Origin: Luteibacter sp. OK325
GTDB taxonomy: Bacteria > Pseudomonadota > Gammaproteobacteria > Xanthomonadales > Rhodanobacteraceae
Length of the DNA stretch: 64,000 bases
Reading direction: 5' to 3'
Assembly: GCF_003050935.1 (NCBI RefSeq)
Contig: NZ_QAOX01000009.1
Location: 62,001-126,000 of the forward strand
This document shows positions 46,722 to 55,780 of the stretch, piece after piece (positions within the stretch are counted from its first letter, which is position 1; the number at the start of each line of letters is the position of its first letter). The position numbers were made by a program, and so were the translations under genes. Below the pieces are notes generated by a model. It did no database searches. It was given only the letters and a program-made list of their open reading frames with translations, and was not told the DNA's origin.

Positions 46722-47138
46722 TCAGGCCAGCGTGGTGACGATGTCGATGTTTCCGTGCAGCGCCTTGGAGTACGGGCAGGTGCGGTGCGCAGAGTCGATC
46801 AGGGACTGGGCCACGTCGCGGTCGAGGCCCGGAAGGCTCACGTTGAGACGGGCCTGCAGGAAGTACTGATCACCGGCGGTGCCGAGGTCCACTTCGGTAT
46901 TCACTTCGGTGTCTTTGGGTAGGGCGACGTGCTGCGCTCGGGCGGCCAGGCCCATCGCACCGATGAAGCAGGCCGACCAGCCGGCAGCGAGCAACTGCTC
47001 GGGGTTGGTGCCTTCGCCGGCCGTGCCGGGCGGGGAGAGCTTGACGACGAGGCGGCCGTCGGAGCTGTGCGACTCGCCGTCGCGGCCGCCGGTGGTGCGG
47101 GTCTTGCCGGTATAGAGGACATTTTCGATGCGTGACAT
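46722..47138 (-). CDS. ohr: Organic hydroperoxide resistance protein
   Basis: A 138-aa OsmC/Ohr-fold peroxidase that reduces organic hydroperoxides with two catalytic cysteines. Cys57 in AAGWSACFIGAM and Cys121 in HRTCPYSKA are in place. The N-terminus ENVLYTGKTRTTGGRDGESHSSDG and NPEQLLAAGWSACF are characteristic of Ohr rather than OsmC. The start at 47138 is preceded by a GGGAGACC-like ribosome-binding site. An in-frame upstream extension of about 250 codons is non-coding. No ohrR gene is adjacent. Confidence 0.95.
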   Translation of the reverse strand: MSRIENVLYTGKTRTTGGRDGESHSSDGRLVVKLSPPGTAGEGTNPEQLLAAGWSACFIGAMGLAARAQHVALPKDTEVNTEVDLGTAGDQYFLQARLNVSLPGLDRDVAQSLIDSAHRTCPYSKALHGNIDIVTTLA

Positions 47139-47247
47139 GGTGGTCTCCCGTTCGGTTGAAGGTGATGAGTAGGAGACGCCCGCGGCGTATCCCCGGTGTG
47201 TCGCCATCCCTGCCGAAACGCGTCGGAATGTGTAGCGAGGGCCGCTG

Positions 47248-47317
47248 GATACATTCGGATACACGCGAATGCCACCAGGTCCGGAACGAGCCCCGGCCCC
47301 CGGTACGTTCGGATACA
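47248..47317. promoter_or_regulatory. Two copies of a TTCGGATACA motif between ohr and the thioredoxin-like gene
   Basis: GATACATTCGGATACA (47248-47263) and GGTACGTTCGGATACA (47302-47317) share 13 of 16 bases and begin 54 bp apart. The first contains a direct GATACA repeat. They sit in the 255-nt divergent gap and may be binding sites for a shared regulator or duplicated promoter elements. Confidence 0.35.
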
Positions 47318-47393
47318 AAACGGCTGTTGCGCGACACGCGTGGGATACGTGGCGGGGCTTCAATAAGTCATCCTCATTCAACGATGACCCGTC

Positions 47394-47945
47394 ATGACCT
47401 CCCCCCGCCTTCTCCTGGTCTTCTCCGCCCTGTGCGTTGCCCTGATCGCTTCCTGGCCCGCCGGCTGGGCCCGGGATCGCGCCGGCGATGCCGCATCCGC
47501 CCCGACGGTCATGCCTGCGCCGGAATTCGCCGGCATCGATCACTGGTTCAATTCGCAGCCACTGTCGCTGAAGGACCTGCATGGCAAGGTCACGCTCGTG
47601 GAGTTCTGGACACACGAGTGCATCAACTGCGTGCACGTGGTGCCGCATACCCAGGCGCTTTATCAGCAGTATGCGAAGGACGGCCTGGTCGTGGTCGGTG
47701 TCCATACGCCTGAGTACGACGAAGAACGCGAGCTTCCCGGCGTAGCCTCGGCCATCAAGCAACTGGGCATCACCTATCCGGTTGCGGTCGACAATGGCTA
47801 CGCCACCTGGAACGCCTATGGCAACCGCTTCTGGCCCGCTGTTTACCTGATCGACCAGAACGGCAGGATTGTCTACAGCCACTACGGCGAGGGAAACTAC
47901 GAGGAAACCGAAGCACGCGTCCGCCAGCTGCTCGGCAAGGTGTGA
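47394..47945 (+). CDS. Periplasmic thioredoxin-like (redoxin) protein, DipZ C-terminal type
   Basis: A 183-aa exported thiol-disulfide protein. The signal (LLLVFSALCVALIASWPAGWA) precedes a TlpA/redoxin fold. The active site is EFWTHECINCVHVVPH with Cys76 and Cys79; CxNC with this context is the DipZ-type rather than the CGPC type. VVGVHTPEYDEERE and NRFWPAVYLIDQNG (cis-Pro loop) are also typical. It may pair with ohr in oxidative protection, since the two diverge (inference). It precedes a two-component system by 41 nt and may be co-transcribed with it. Confidence 0.88.
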   Translation: MTSPRLLLVFSALCVALIASWPAGWARDRAGDAASAPTVMPAPEFAGIDHWFNSQPLSLKDLHGKVTLVEFWTHECINCVHVVPHTQALYQQYAKDGLVVVGVHTPEYDEERELPGVASAIKQLGITYPVAVDNGYATWNAYGNRFWPAVYLIDQNGRIVYSHYGEGNYEETEARVRQLLGKV

Positions 47946-47986
47946 ACCTGCTAGTAACTGCCTACCACCACCTACGGGAGCCTGGC

Positions 47987-48727
47987 ATGGACCACGTCGA
48001 CCACATCCTCGTCGTCGATGACGATCGAGAGATCCGCACCGGCGTCGCGCACTACCTGCAGAAGAACGGCCTGCGCACCAGCGTCGCCGCGGACGGTCGC
48101 GAGATGAACGCCTTGCTCGATGCCACCGCCGTGGACCTCATCGTCCTCGACATCATGATGCCGGGCGATGACGGGCTGGTGCTCACCCGCAACCTGCGCG
48201 CAAGCAAGCACCGGGCGATCCCGGTGCTCCTGCTTACCGCTCGCGACGACGAGACCGATCGCATCATCGGCCTGGAAATGGGCGCCGACGACTACGTGGT
48301 GAAACCGTTCTCACCGCGCGAATTGCTGGCACGCATCAATGCGGTGATCCGCCGCACGCGCATGCTTCCGCCCAACCTTCGGGTGACCGAAGCCAGCGGC
48401 ATGCTCGGCTTTGGACGCTGGCGCCTGGACACTACCGCGCGCCACCTGCTCGACGACGAAGGCACCATCGTGTCGCTGAGCGGGGCGGAGTTTCGTCTTC
48501 TGCGTGTCTTCCTCGATCACCCGCAGCGGATCCTCTCGCGCGACCAGCTGCTCAACCTCACCCAGGGTCGCGACGCCGAGCTGTTCGACCGCTCGATCGA
48601 CCTGATGGTAAGCCGTCTGCGCCAGCGTCTCGTCGACGATGCACGCGAGCAGGCGTACATCAAGACCGTACGCAACGAGGGCTACGTCTTCACGATGCCG
48701 GTGGTGGTGCTCGGGGAGGAGTGGTGA
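47987..48727 (+). CDS. OmpR-family response regulator
   Basis: A 246-aa regulator. The receiver begins HILVVDDDREIRTGVAHYL, with the phospho-acceptor Asp55 in DLIVLDIMMPGDDG, and YVVKPFSPRELLARI holds the conserved Lys. The winged-helix DNA-binding domain includes SLSGAEFRLLRVFLDHPQRILSRDQLLNLTQGRD (in part LSGAEFRLLRVFLDHPQRI) and YIKTVRNEGYVF. The start at 47987 has GGGAG 8 nt upstream. The stop overlaps the kinase start by 4 nt (GTGA). Confidence 0.94.
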   Translation: MDHVDHILVVDDDREIRTGVAHYLQKNGLRTSVAADGREMNALLDATAVDLIVLDIMMPGDDGLVLTRNLRASKHRAIPVLLLTARDDETDRIIGLEMGADDYVVKPFSPRELLARINAVIRRTRMLPPNLRVTEASGMLGFGRWRLDTTARHLLDDEGTIVSLSGAEFRLLRVFLDHPQRILSRDQLLNLTQGRDAELFDRSIDLMVSRLRQRLVDDAREQAYIKTVRNEGYVFTMPVVVLGEEW

Positions 48728-50031
48728 ACGCGACGCTCAAGCGCTGGATGCCGCACAGCATCGCATCGCGGCTGTACCTGATCATCTTCGCCGGGCTGTT
48801 GCTGGCGCACGGCATGTCGTTCGGGTTGCTCTTCTACGAACGCTACGAGAGTGCGAAGACGGTCATGCTCAATACGCTCGAGCATGACGTCGGCACGTCA
48901 GTCGCCATTCTCGACCGCCTCCCCGCCGCTGAACGGCCAGCGTGGCTGGGCCGTCTCCAGCGTGACAACTACCGTTATATCCTCGGCCCGGGTCAGCCCG
49001 GTACCAATCTGATCTCGGATCGCTCGCGCGTCGTGACCCAGCTCATCCAGCATGAGGTCGGGCCCTCGTTCGCGGTCAAGGCGAACACGGTCTCCGTGGG
49101 ACCTGAGCGCTACCAGGTGCACCTCACCCTGCATGACGGCGAACCCCTGGCCATCGAGGTGACGCCCAGCGTGATGCCGCTGGCCGACTGGCTACCCTTC
49201 GTCTTCATCCTGCAGATGGTCGTGCTTCTGGTGATCACCTGGGTTGCTGTGCGGCTGGCTACGCGTCCGCTCGTCCGGCTGGCGCGCGCCGCCGAGGCCA
49301 TCACGCCGGCGAACGAAGGCCCGCGCATGAGCGAGGAGGGCCCGACCGAAGTTGCACAGGCGGCCGTCGCCTTCAACGCCATGCAGGACCGTATCGCGCT
49401 GTACGTCAAGGAGCGCCTGCAGATCCTCGCCGCGATCTCGCACGACCTGCAGACACCGATCACGCGCATGCGCCTGCGTGCCGAAGCGCTCGACGATTCA
49501 ACCGAGCGCGGCAAACTGCTCCAGGACCTGCACGAGATGGAACACCTGGTACGCGAAGGCGTGGCGTATGCGCGCAGTGCGCACGGCGCGACGGAGACGC
49601 CGCGCAAGATCGACCCGGCGGCGTTCGTGGAAAGCCTCGTGTTCGATTACCAGGACACCGGCAAAGCGGTGAGTCTCTCGGGCAGCATCGACGGGACGGC
49701 TATCGTGCGACCGCAGGCCCTGCGGCGAGTGCTCGGCAACCTGATCGACAACGCGCTGAAGTACGCGGGGAGTGCCGAAGTGGGCATGGCGCGTACGTCC
49801 TTCGGGGCCCTGTGCATCGAGGTCGCCGATCGGGGCCCGGGTATTCCCGAGGGCGAGCTGGCGCGTGTGCTTGAACCGTTCTACCGGCTGGAGACCTCGC
49901 GCAATCGGGATACCGGTGGGACGGGGCTGGGTCTGGCTATCGCAGCGCAGCTGATGTTGTCCGTGGGCGGCAGACTGACGCTGGCCAATCGCCCCGGAGG
50001 CGGTTTGGTGGCACGCGTCGAGCTGCCTTGA
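48724..50031 (+). CDS. Sensor histidine kinase paired with the OmpR-family regulator
   Basis: A 435-aa membrane kinase. Two membrane helices (about 13-35 and 155-175) enclose a periplasmic sensor of about 120 residues. HAMP (RPLVRLARAAEAITPAN) leads into HisKA with ILAAISHDLQTPITRMRLRAEAL (His240). The ATPase boxes are NLIDNALKYAGS, DRGPGIPEGEL and DTGGTGLGLAIAAQLM. The GTG at 48724 is preferred to the GTG one codon upstream, as it gives a 4-nt overlap and follows GGGGAGGA. The signal is unknown; it resembles EnvZ/RstB-like kinases. Confidence 0.93.
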   Translation: MNATLKRWMPHSIASRLYLIIFAGLLLAHGMSFGLLFYERYESAKTVMLNTLEHDVGTSVAILDRLPAAERPAWLGRLQRDNYRYILGPGQPGTNLISDRSRVVTQLIQHEVGPSFAVKANTVSVGPERYQVHLTLHDGEPLAIEVTPSVMPLADWLPFVFILQMVVLLVITWVAVRLATRPLVRLARAAEAITPANEGPRMSEEGPTEVAQAAVAFNAMQDRIALYVKERLQILAAISHDLQTPITRMRLRAEALDDSTERGKLLQDLHEMEHLVREGVAYARSAHGATETPRKIDPAAFVESLVFDYQDTGKAVSLSGSIDGTAIVRPQALRRVLGNLIDNALKYAGSAEVGMARTSFGALCIEVADRGPGIPEGELARVLEPFYRLETSRNRDTGGTGLGLAIAAQLMLSVGGRLTLANRPGGGLVARVELP

Positions 50032-50042
50032 GGCTGCATCCC

Positions 50043-50144
50043 TGTGGGAGCCGCTTCAGCGGCGAATGCTCTACGTAGGAGCCGATTCATCGGCGATTCC
50101 TGACTGTGTCGCTAGCACCCATCGCCGCTGAAGCGGCTCCCACA
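50043..50144. repeat. REP-like locus mixing types A and B
   Basis: Type A forward (50043-50065), type B forward (50075-50097) and type A reverse (50121-50144) between the convergent kinase and desulfhydrase genes. The B unit sits in the loop of the A pair. Confidence 0.87.
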
Positions 50145-50150
50145 TAGAGC

Positions 50151-51182
50151 TCAACCAGCAAGATCCTCGCGATACGCATAAAGCCCTGGCTGCCCGCCGG
50201 TCGCGACAAACAACACATGCTCTCCGTCGCGTACGACACCACTGCGCAGATCCTGCATCAGCCCGGCGAAGGCTTTCCCCGAATACACCGGGTCCAGCAG
50301 GATGCCTTCGGCACTGGCCATCAGGCGCAAGGCTTCCTTCATCCCGGCGGTCGGTACGCCGTAACCATCACCGCGCTGCGATCCGTCGATCCGCACATGC
50401 TCCGGAGCAAGCTCGACAGAAGCCCCCAGTAGTTCCAGCGCGTCGCGCGCGAGCTTGAGCGTCGTCGTGACGGCAGCATCCCGCTCGGCGAGAACCGAGT
50501 ACGCCGTCACCCGCGCCGGATCGCGATCCAGCGCGGCGAAACCCGTGATGAGACCCGCATGTGTTCCTGAACTCCCATTCGGGACGACGATGCGATCGAA
50601 GCGCACACCAAGCTCATCTTCCTGCTGCGCGATCTCACGTGCACAACGTGCATAGCCCAGCACCCCACGTGGCGTCGATCCACCGGTGGGCAGGATTACC
50701 ACGGTGTGGCCTTCGGCCTGGAGGGCCTCGGCGCGCGCGTTGGCGTGAACGAGTGCGTTCTCGCCACGAGGCAACAGGGTCACCTTCGCGCCGAACAACT
50801 CGTCGAGAAGGACGTTACCGTTCTTCTCGTAGTCGTCTCCGTCCTTGGGAACCATGCGCGCCAGGAGCATTTCGCAGGCGAAGCCATGCCGCGCGGACGC
50901 CGCCGCGGTCAGCCGCGCGTGGTTGGACTGCACGCCACCGACAGTGATGATCGTGTCCGCGCCGATGTCGCGCGCATGACCCAGGTGATACTCCAGCTTG
51001 CGCAGTTTGTTGCCACCGCCGCCAAGGGCCATCACGTCGTCACGCTTGATGCTCAGGCGGATGCCGCGTGCGGCGAGACCGAGCCTCTCCTCGATACGGC
51101 AGAGGCGATGTATCGCGGTCGCGGCGTCCAGCAGGGCGATGCGAGGGAGGCGATCAAGCGCGGCAAGGGCGTCGTATGACAT
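50151..51182 (-). CDS. dcyD: D-cysteine desulfhydrase / ACC-deaminase family PLP enzyme
   Basis: A 343-aa fold-type II PLP enzyme. IKRDDVMALGGGGNKLRKLEYHLG contains the PLP lysine (GGNKLRKL, about residue 57). GGVQSNHARLTAAASARHGF and LPTGGSTPRGVLGYARCA are family motifs; VYSGKAFAGLMQDL is typical of D-cysteine desulfhydrases, which release pyruvate, ammonia and sulfide. ACC deaminase is the main alternative and cannot be excluded without the active-site residues being compared. The start at 51182 (MSYDALAALDRLPRI) gives the family length; a longer frame upstream has no family match. Confidence 0.85.
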   Translation of the reverse strand: MSYDALAALDRLPRIALLDAATAIHRLCRIEERLGLAARGIRLSIKRDDVMALGGGGNKLRKLEYHLGHARDIGADTIITVGGVQSNHARLTAAASARHGFACEMLLARMVPKDGDDYEKNGNVLLDELFGAKVTLLPRGENALVHANARAEALQAEGHTVVILPTGGSTPRGVLGYARCAREIAQQEDELGVRFDRIVVPNGSSGTHAGLITGFAALDRDPARVTAYSVLAERDAAVTTTLKLARDALELLGASVELAPEHVRIDGSQRGDGYGVPTAGMKEALRLMASAEGILLDPVYSGKAFAGLMQDLRSGVVRDGEHVLFVATGGQPGLYAYREDLAG

Positions 51183-51284
51183 GGCGTGTCCGGGGAGACA
51201 TGAGGGGCAGACCCTTGATGATCCGCCGATTCGCCGTCCGCGGCGAGCGCAGAACGGGTCACCCTCGTTGGCGACGTCCGGATA

Positions 51285-51319
51285 AGAGAACGCCCCGGTC
51301 TGGGGCCGGGGCGTTCTCT
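51285..51319 (-). terminator. Terminator of the DUF1328 gene
   Basis: A 14-bp perfect stem, AGAGAACGCCCCGG / CCGGGGCGTTCTCT, with a 7-nt loop, 24 nt beyond the DUF1328 stop. The 3' arm ends in a pyrimidine-rich tract. Confidence 0.85.
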
Positions 51320-51342
51320 CTCTTACTCGATGTGCGCGTGAT

Positions 51343-51516
51343 TTATATCCTGGGTCCGCGACGCAGGCCGCCGAACAGCAGCGACAGGATGAACAGGATA
51401 AGGAAGACCACGAACAGGATCTTGGCGATGCTGGCGGCGCCGGCGGCAATGCCGGTGAAGCCGAAGACCGCCGCAATAATGGCGATGACGAAGAAAACTA
51501 CGGCCCAATGCAGCAT
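51343..51516 (-). CDS. DUF1328 small membrane protein (57 aa)
   Basis: A short gene reading [20 protein letters not shown] then [20 protein letters not shown] and a tail [17 protein letters not shown]. Two hydrophobic helices and the [17 protein letters not shown] centre are the DUF1328 (YtjA-like) hallmark. These inner-membrane proteins are often induced by envelope or general stress; the function is unknown. GAGGAG lies 8 nt before the ATG. It is monocistronic with a strong terminator. Confidence 0.92.
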   Translation of the reverse strand: MLHWAVVFFVIAIIAAVFGFTGIAAGAASIAKILFVVFLILFILSLLFGGLRRGPRI

Positions 51517-51763
51517 GTCGATGACTCCTCTGGTGGTGCGGTAGAAGCGAATTCGGTTGGATAGAGCGATCCTGCCGCCCGGGCGGCAACACTTGCTGCT
51601 CCAGGTCGGGTGCTATTCGACCATCGGCGGTCTGAAGTCCGTGTCGTCAACGGGTGAGCCCCTGTCTCACCGGGCCTATGCGTCGCCTACACGTCGGGCG
51701 GCAGTTGCGGCGGCAGCGCCAAGGCGCGATGGTGTGCGGACCTTCTCGCCAGGAACGTTCCCC

Positions 51764-52543
51764 ATGAGTGCACAACGCCTTCGAGACCTCCATCGCGGCA
51801 GCGAACTGCTCGTCCTGCCCAATGCATGGGACCCGGCCAGCGCCGTGGTGATCCAGCATGCCGGCGCCCCGGCCGTCGCCACGACAAGCGCCGGCGTGGC
51901 ATGGTCGTGCGGCTGGCCCGACGGCGACCAGCTGCCTGCCGACGAGATGATCGGCGCGGTGCGTCGCATCCTCCGTGTGGTGGACCTGCCGCTGACCGTG
52001 GACATCGAAGAGGGTTGTTCGGACGAGCCGTCCGAAGTGGCCAGCCTGGTCGCCACGCTCGTGGATGCCGGCGTGGCGGGCATCAACATCGAGGACGGAT
52101 CGAAGTCGCCAGACATCCTCGTCGCCAAGCTGAAGGCGATACGCGCCACGCTGGGCAATCGCGACCTTTACATCAACGCACGCACCGACGTGTACCTGCG
52201 CGGCATGGCGGCGGGAGATGCCGCCGTCGAAGAGGTTACCGGCCGTGCAAAGCGTTACATCGCCGCCGGCGCGGACGGCATGTTCGTTCCCGGCGTCTCG
52301 GCGACCGATGAAATCCGCCGTCTCGCCGAAGCCATCACACCGGCGCCGCTGAACGTGATGCTGGTGCCGGGGCTGCCCTCGCGCGAAGAACTCTTTGCGG
52401 CTGGCGCGCGACGTCTAAGTGCGGGCATCGCGCTGTCGCTGGAGGCGTATGCGAACACGGCGCGTAGGGCGGCCGAGTTCATGGGCAAGGGGGAGCCGGC
52501 GGCCGTCAGCTATCCCATGCTCAACGCACTGCTGAAAAAGTAG
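51764..52543 (+). CDS. Isocitrate lyase/PEP-mutase superfamily protein
   Basis: A 259-aa TIM-barrel enzyme. LLVLPNAWDPASAVVIQHAGAPAVATTSAGVAWSCGWPDGD (in part LPNAWDPASAVVIQHAGAPA) is the phosphonomutase-like substrate loop, DIEEGCSDEPSEV carries the metal-binding acid, and INIEDG and INARTDVYL are further family signatures. The KKCGH lyase motif of isocitrate and methylisocitrate lyases is absent, so it belongs to the uncharacterised PEP-mutase-like branch. The start at 51764 has AGGAA 9 nt upstream. The 247 nt before it show no other gene. Substrate unknown. Confidence 0.87.
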   Translation: MSAQRLRDLHRGSELLVLPNAWDPASAVVIQHAGAPAVATTSAGVAWSCGWPDGDQLPADEMIGAVRRILRVVDLPLTVDIEEGCSDEPSEVASLVATLVDAGVAGINIEDGSKSPDILVAKLKAIRATLGNRDLYINARTDVYLRGMAAGDAAVEEVTGRAKRYIAAGADGMFVPGVSATDEIRRLAEAITPAPLNVMLVPGLPSREELFAAGARRLSAGIALSLEAYANTARRAAEFMGKGEPAAVSYPMLNALLKK

Positions 52544-52559
52544 GCGAGCGAATTCTCTG

Positions 52560-52642
52560 TGTAGGAGCCGATTCATCGGCGATCCCGCCGCAGCGGGCTA
52601 ATCTGAGGCGAGCACCCTATCGCCGATGAATCGGCTCCTACA
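52560..52642. repeat. REP-like pair, type B inverted
   Basis: TGTAGGAG...GCCGATTCATCGGC and its inverted copy ending CTCCTACA, with a GC-rich central stem (CCCGCCGCAGCGGGCT) between them. It lies after the PEP-mutase-like gene and before a terminator. Confidence 0.88.
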
Positions 52643-52657
52643 GTTAGAGCAAGCAGT

Positions 52658-52687
52658 AAAAAAGGGTGGCTTTCGCCACCCTTTTTT
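52658..52687. terminator. Bidirectional terminator
   Basis: AAAAAAGGGTGGC, loop TTTC, GCCACCCTTTTTT: a perfect 13-bp arm pair with A and T tails, serving the convergent PEP-mutase-like and lipoprotein genes. Confidence 0.94.
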
Positions 52688-52713
52688 CGACACGCTCAGC
52701 AGGAAGAAGCGAA

Positions 52714-53307
52714 TTACTTCTTCTTGACCTCGAATGCCTCGTTGCCCACGGCCTGGCCGTTGAGCGAGATAGCGACCTTGTACTTGCCTTCCGGCCACTC
52801 GTTCGGATTCTGGATCTTGAACGTGGTGACGGCCGGGCCTTCGGTGCTGATCGACTGGCTGATGTCGCTGACCGTGGTGGTCGTCTCGCCGTCCTGGAAG
52901 GTCCACTTCGCATTCAGCGTGGCGCCGGCGGTAGCGCCGTCAGTGGCGACCGAAGCGTAGATGGTCTTGTCCGACGGAGCGAAGGCGTTCTTGGCCTTGG
53001 CAACCTTCTTGTCGGCGCCGACGGCGTTGCCGAGCGTGACCGCACCGACCTTAAGCGTGTCGGCAACGGCAGGTGCCGCGGCGACGGGCGCAGCCGGAGC
53101 GGCGGCGGGCTGTGCAGCCGGGGCGGCGGCAGCGGTGGTCGCGCCAGCCGGAGCGGCGGCCGGAGCCGTGCTTGCGGCAGCCGGAGCGGTCGCCGACGGC
53201 GCCGGCGCGGCGTTTTGCTGATCTTCCTTCTTGCCGCAGGCGGTGAGGACCAGCAGGCCGGCGACGGTGGCCGTGGCGAGGGCGGACGAACGGAAGGAAA
53301 GCTTCAT
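52714..53307 (-). CDS. Lipoprotein with Ala/Pro-rich linker
   Basis: A 197-aa protein. The signal peptide ends in the lipobox GLLVLTACGKK (Cys24). Residues 33-82 are almost entirely Ala, Pro and Thr, a flexible spacer that could cross the periplasm or reach toward peptidoglycan. The C-terminal domain (about 83-197) is beta-rich and ends EWPEGKYKVAISLNGQAVGNEAFEVKKK (in part EGKYKVAISLNGQAVG), resembling an Ig-like or DUF-type fold that could bind ligand or protein. No family is recognised with certainty. The codons of the linker are strongly GC-biased. Confidence 0.8.
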   Translation of the reverse strand: MKLSFRSSALATATVAGLLVLTACGKKEDQQNAAPAPSATAPAAASTAPAAAPAGATTAAAAPAAQPAAAPAAPVAAAPAVADTLKVGAVTLGNAVGADKKVAKAKNAFAPSDKTIYASVATDGATAGATLNAKWTFQDGETTTTVSDISQSISTEGPAVTTFKIQNPNEWPEGKYKVAISLNGQAVGNEAFEVKKK

Positions 53308-53438
53308 GTCTGGATTCCGATAGTGCTGATCAAAGTCGAATGGGACGAGGCACAGGGACCAATCCCCTTGGCCGCGGCAGGTTACAGGCTACACAACTAA
53401 AGGCAAGACCAATGAAGAACGCATGAACGAAGCATTCA

Positions 53439-54266
53439 TTATTGGCGCGCGCCGCGTGGATTGCCGGGCACGGCGGCCGGGTCCGTGCTGCGGAACGGAT
53501 TGATATCCAGGCCGCCACGGCGCGTGTAACGCGCATAGACCGCCAGCTCGCGCGGCGTGCAGCGTTCGCGGATGTCCATGAAGATGCGCTCGACGCACTG
53601 CTCGTGGAATTCGGTGTGACTGCGGAACGAGACGAGATAGCGCAGCAGGCCTGCGCGGTCCATCGGCGCGCCGGTATAGGCGATCTGCACGCTGCCCCAG
53701 TCCGGCTGGCCGGTGACCGGGCAGTTGGAGCGCAGCAGGTGCGACACCAGCACTTCGCGGGCATCGCCGGCGTGGGTGCCGAGAAAATCCGGACGGGGCG
53801 GTCCATAACTGTCGAAATCCAGCTCCTGGGCATCCAGAAGAGCACCTTCGGGCTCGCCGATCGGCGTGCCGTCGAGCTCGCCCGGTGCGCGCAGGATGAC
53901 CTCGGAGATCCCCCCGGCTGCCGCCGACAGGTCGCGAGCGAGGATCGCGCGCACGGCGTCCGCATCGGCCAGGCGTTCCTGGGCAAAGCTGTTCAGGTAA
54001 AGCTTGAAGGACTTGGATTCGACGATGTTCGGCGTGGTCGCCGGGAAACGGAATTCCGCCACGGCCACCACGGGCTTGCCACGAAGGTCGAGCCAGGAAA
54101 GCTCGTAGCCGTTCCAGACGTCCACGCCGTGGAAGGGCAGCGCATCGGCAGAGACGCCGATCTCGTCGCGTTTGCCCTTACGGGGAATGGGGTAGAGCAG
54201 CCCGGCGTCGTAGCGGTCGGCGTAGACGGTGGCCTTGCCCAGCGGCGAATGATCGGGAGATGACAT
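53439..54266 (-). CDS. queF: NADPH-dependent 7-cyano-7-deazaguanine reductase (long form)
   Basis: Reduces the nitrile preQ0 to preQ1 in queuosine tRNA modification. The 275-aa tandem T-fold protein is the YqcD/long QueF type. [25 protein letters not shown] has the QueF signature, and [19 protein letters not shown] contains the catalytic Cys and Asp. [35 protein letters not shown] (in part [16 protein letters not shown]) completes the C-terminal fold. It has no other queuosine genes beside it. It follows, on the same strand, the terminator of the aldo-keto reductase operon. Confidence 0.96.
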   Translation of the reverse strand: MSSPDHSPLGKATVYADRYDAGLLYPIPRKGKRDEIGVSADALPFHGVDVWNGYELSWLDLRGKPVVAVAEFRFPATTPNIVESKSFKLYLNSFAQERLADADAVRAILARDLSAAAGGISEVILRAPGELDGTPIGEPEGALLDAQELDFDSYGPPRPDFLGTHAGDAREVLVSHLLRSNCPVTGQPDWGSVQIAYTGAPMDRAGLLRYLVSFRSHTEFHEQCVERIFMDIRERCTPRELAVYARYTRRGGLDINPFRSTDPAAVPGNPRGARQ

Positions 54267-54293
54267 CCGCCCATTATAGGGAGGGAAGCCCCA

Positions 54294-54320
54294 CGCCCGT
54301 TAACCGGGGGCGGGGCTTCC
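54294..54320 (-). terminator. Terminator of the merR-aldo-keto reductase operon
   Basis: GGAAGCCCC and GGGGCTTCC arms with an inner CGCCCG/CGGGGG extension, 10 nt beyond the aldo-keto reductase stop and before queF. The U-tract is weak. Confidence 0.7.
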
Positions 54321-54329
54321 GTTCACGGA

Positions 54330-55322
54330 TCAGGCGTTGATGAAGCCCATCATGTTGGCCTGGTAACGCTCGCCTACGGCCGAGTCCGGCGGGAAGATAG
54401 CGTCGATCTCAGCCACTTCCGCGGTGCTCAGCGGCACGTCCACGGCGCCGGCGTTCTCGTCCAGGTAGGTGCGGCGCTTGGTTCCCGGGATCGGCACGAT
54501 GTCCTCGCCCTTGGCCAGCACCCAGGCCAGGGCCAACTGGCCCGGCGTGCAACCCTTGTCGGCGGCGAATTTCTTCACCTTGTCGACAATGGCCACATTC
54601 TTCTGGAAGTTCTCGCCGACGAAGCGCGGGTTGAGACGGCGGTAGTCGTCCTCGGCGAAGTCCTCCGGCCGGGTGATCGCACCGGTGAGGAAGCCACGAC
54701 CCAGTGGGCTATAGGCGATCAGGGCGATGCCGTGTTCGCGGCAGGCGGCCAGGGTGCCGGTGGTCTCCGGGTCGCGCGTCCACAGCGAATATTCGCTCTG
54801 CAGCGCGGCGATCTGGTGCACGCTCGCGGCCTTGCGGATGGACTCGGCCGAAGCCTCGGACAGGCCGAGGTGACGTACCTTGCCTTCCTCGACCAGGCGC
54901 GCCATGGCGCCGACGGTCTCTTCGATCGGCACGGTCTGGTCGACACGGTGTTGGTAGTAGAGGTCGATGTAGTCGGTCTTCAGGCGGCGCAGGCTGCCTT
55001 CGACGGACTGGCGCACGTACTCCGGCCGGCCGCTGATGCCGCGCTTGGTCGGATCGCTCGGATCACGCACGATGCCGAACTTCGTGGCCAGAAAGACCTT
55101 GTCACGGCGGCCGGCGAGCGTGCGGCCGAGCAGCTCTTCGTTGGTGTGCGGGCCGTAGGCGTCGGAGGTGTCCCAGAAGGTGATGCCGAGTTCGAGCGCG
55201 CGCTCGAGGGTGGCGATGGATTCCTTCTCGTCACCGGGACCGTAAAACTCGCTCATGCCCATGCAGCCAAGGCCGAGCATCGACACCTGGGGGCCGTGCG
55301 TTCCGAGTTGGCGGGTCTTCAT
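54330..55322 (-). CDS. Aldo-keto reductase (AKR13-like)
   Basis: A 330-aa NADPH-dependent TIM-barrel oxidoreductase. The tetrad is visible: Asp and Tyr in [18 protein letters not shown], Lys in [12 protein letters not shown], His in [16 protein letters not shown]. The C-terminal nucleotide-binding segment is [16 protein letters not shown]. This group includes plant IN2-2-like and YhdN-type enzymes that reduce reactive aldehydes and quinones. Its start overlaps the merR stop by 4 nt (ATGA), so the regulator and enzyme are coupled and probably respond to the same electrophile. Confidence 0.93.
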   Translation of the reverse strand: MKTRQLGTHGPQVSMLGLGCMGMSEFYGPGDEKESIATLERALELGITFWDTSDAYGPHTNEELLGRTLAGRRDKVFLATKFGIVRDPSDPTKRGISGRPEYVRQSVEGSLRRLKTDYIDLYYQHRVDQTVPIEETVGAMARLVEEGKVRHLGLSEASAESIRKAASVHQIAALQSEYSLWTRDPETTGTLAACREHGIALIAYSPLGRGFLTGAITRPEDFAEDDYRRLNPRFVGENFQKNVAIVDKVKKFAADKGCTPGQLALAWVLAKGEDIVPIPGTKRRTYLDENAGAVDVPLSTAEVAEIDAIFPPDSAVGERYQANMMGFINA

Positions 55323-55774
55323 GCGTTTCTCCTTCGTTTCGAGGGGAGGGCGGCCGGCACCGGCGCAGGAGGCGTCGGTGCTTCGGCAGGGGAAGGGGCA
55401 CCGTTTTCGACGTACATCGAGCGGTACAGGGCGATCTTGTCGTCCAGACGTCCGATGGTCTCGGTGAGCGTGACCAGCTCCTCGCGTAGCGTGGCGGCAT
55501 GGCGGGCCAGGAGATCGCCGCGCAGGCGGATGCTCTCGGGCGTCTCGCCCTGGCGTCGCAGCTCGGCATATTCCTGGATCACCCGCATCGGCATGCCGGT
55601 GGCGCGCAGCTTGAGCACGAAGTGGATGAAGCGCATCTCGGCCTCGCCGTAGACGCGTTGTCCGCTCCGCCGCGGCACCGGATCGATCAGGCCGATCTGC
55701 TCGTAATAGCGCAGCGTATGCGTGGTGAGGCCGGTGGCGAGAGCGGCCTCGGCAATGGTCATCGAATTGGGCAT
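55319..55774 (-). CDS. MerR-family regulator of the aldo-keto reductase
   Basis: A 151-aa regulator. The winged helix-turn-helix is [31 protein letters not shown] (in part [20 protein letters not shown]), followed by [24 protein letters not shown] and a dimerisation coiled coil. It ends in a Pro/Ala-rich tail of about 25 residues. It lacks the cysteines of metal-sensing MerR and resembles the AdhR-type, electrophile-responsive branch. The ATG at 55774 is just 6 nt after its predicted -10 box, so the mRNA may be leaderless. Confidence 0.92.
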   Translation of the reverse strand: MPNSMTIAEAALATGLTTHTLRYYEQIGLIDPVPRRSGQRVYGEAEMRFIHFVLKLRATGMPMRVIQEYAELRRQGETPESIRLRGDLLARHAATLREELVTLTETIGRLDDKIALYRSMYVENGAPSPAEAPTPPAPVPAALPSKRRRNA

Positions 55775-55780
55775 TCGAGA

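Noticed and set aside
47139-47882. N-terminal extension of ohr
   Set aside because: Open in frame but overlaps the divergent thioredoxin-like gene and has no similarity; the Ohr start at 47138 is standard.
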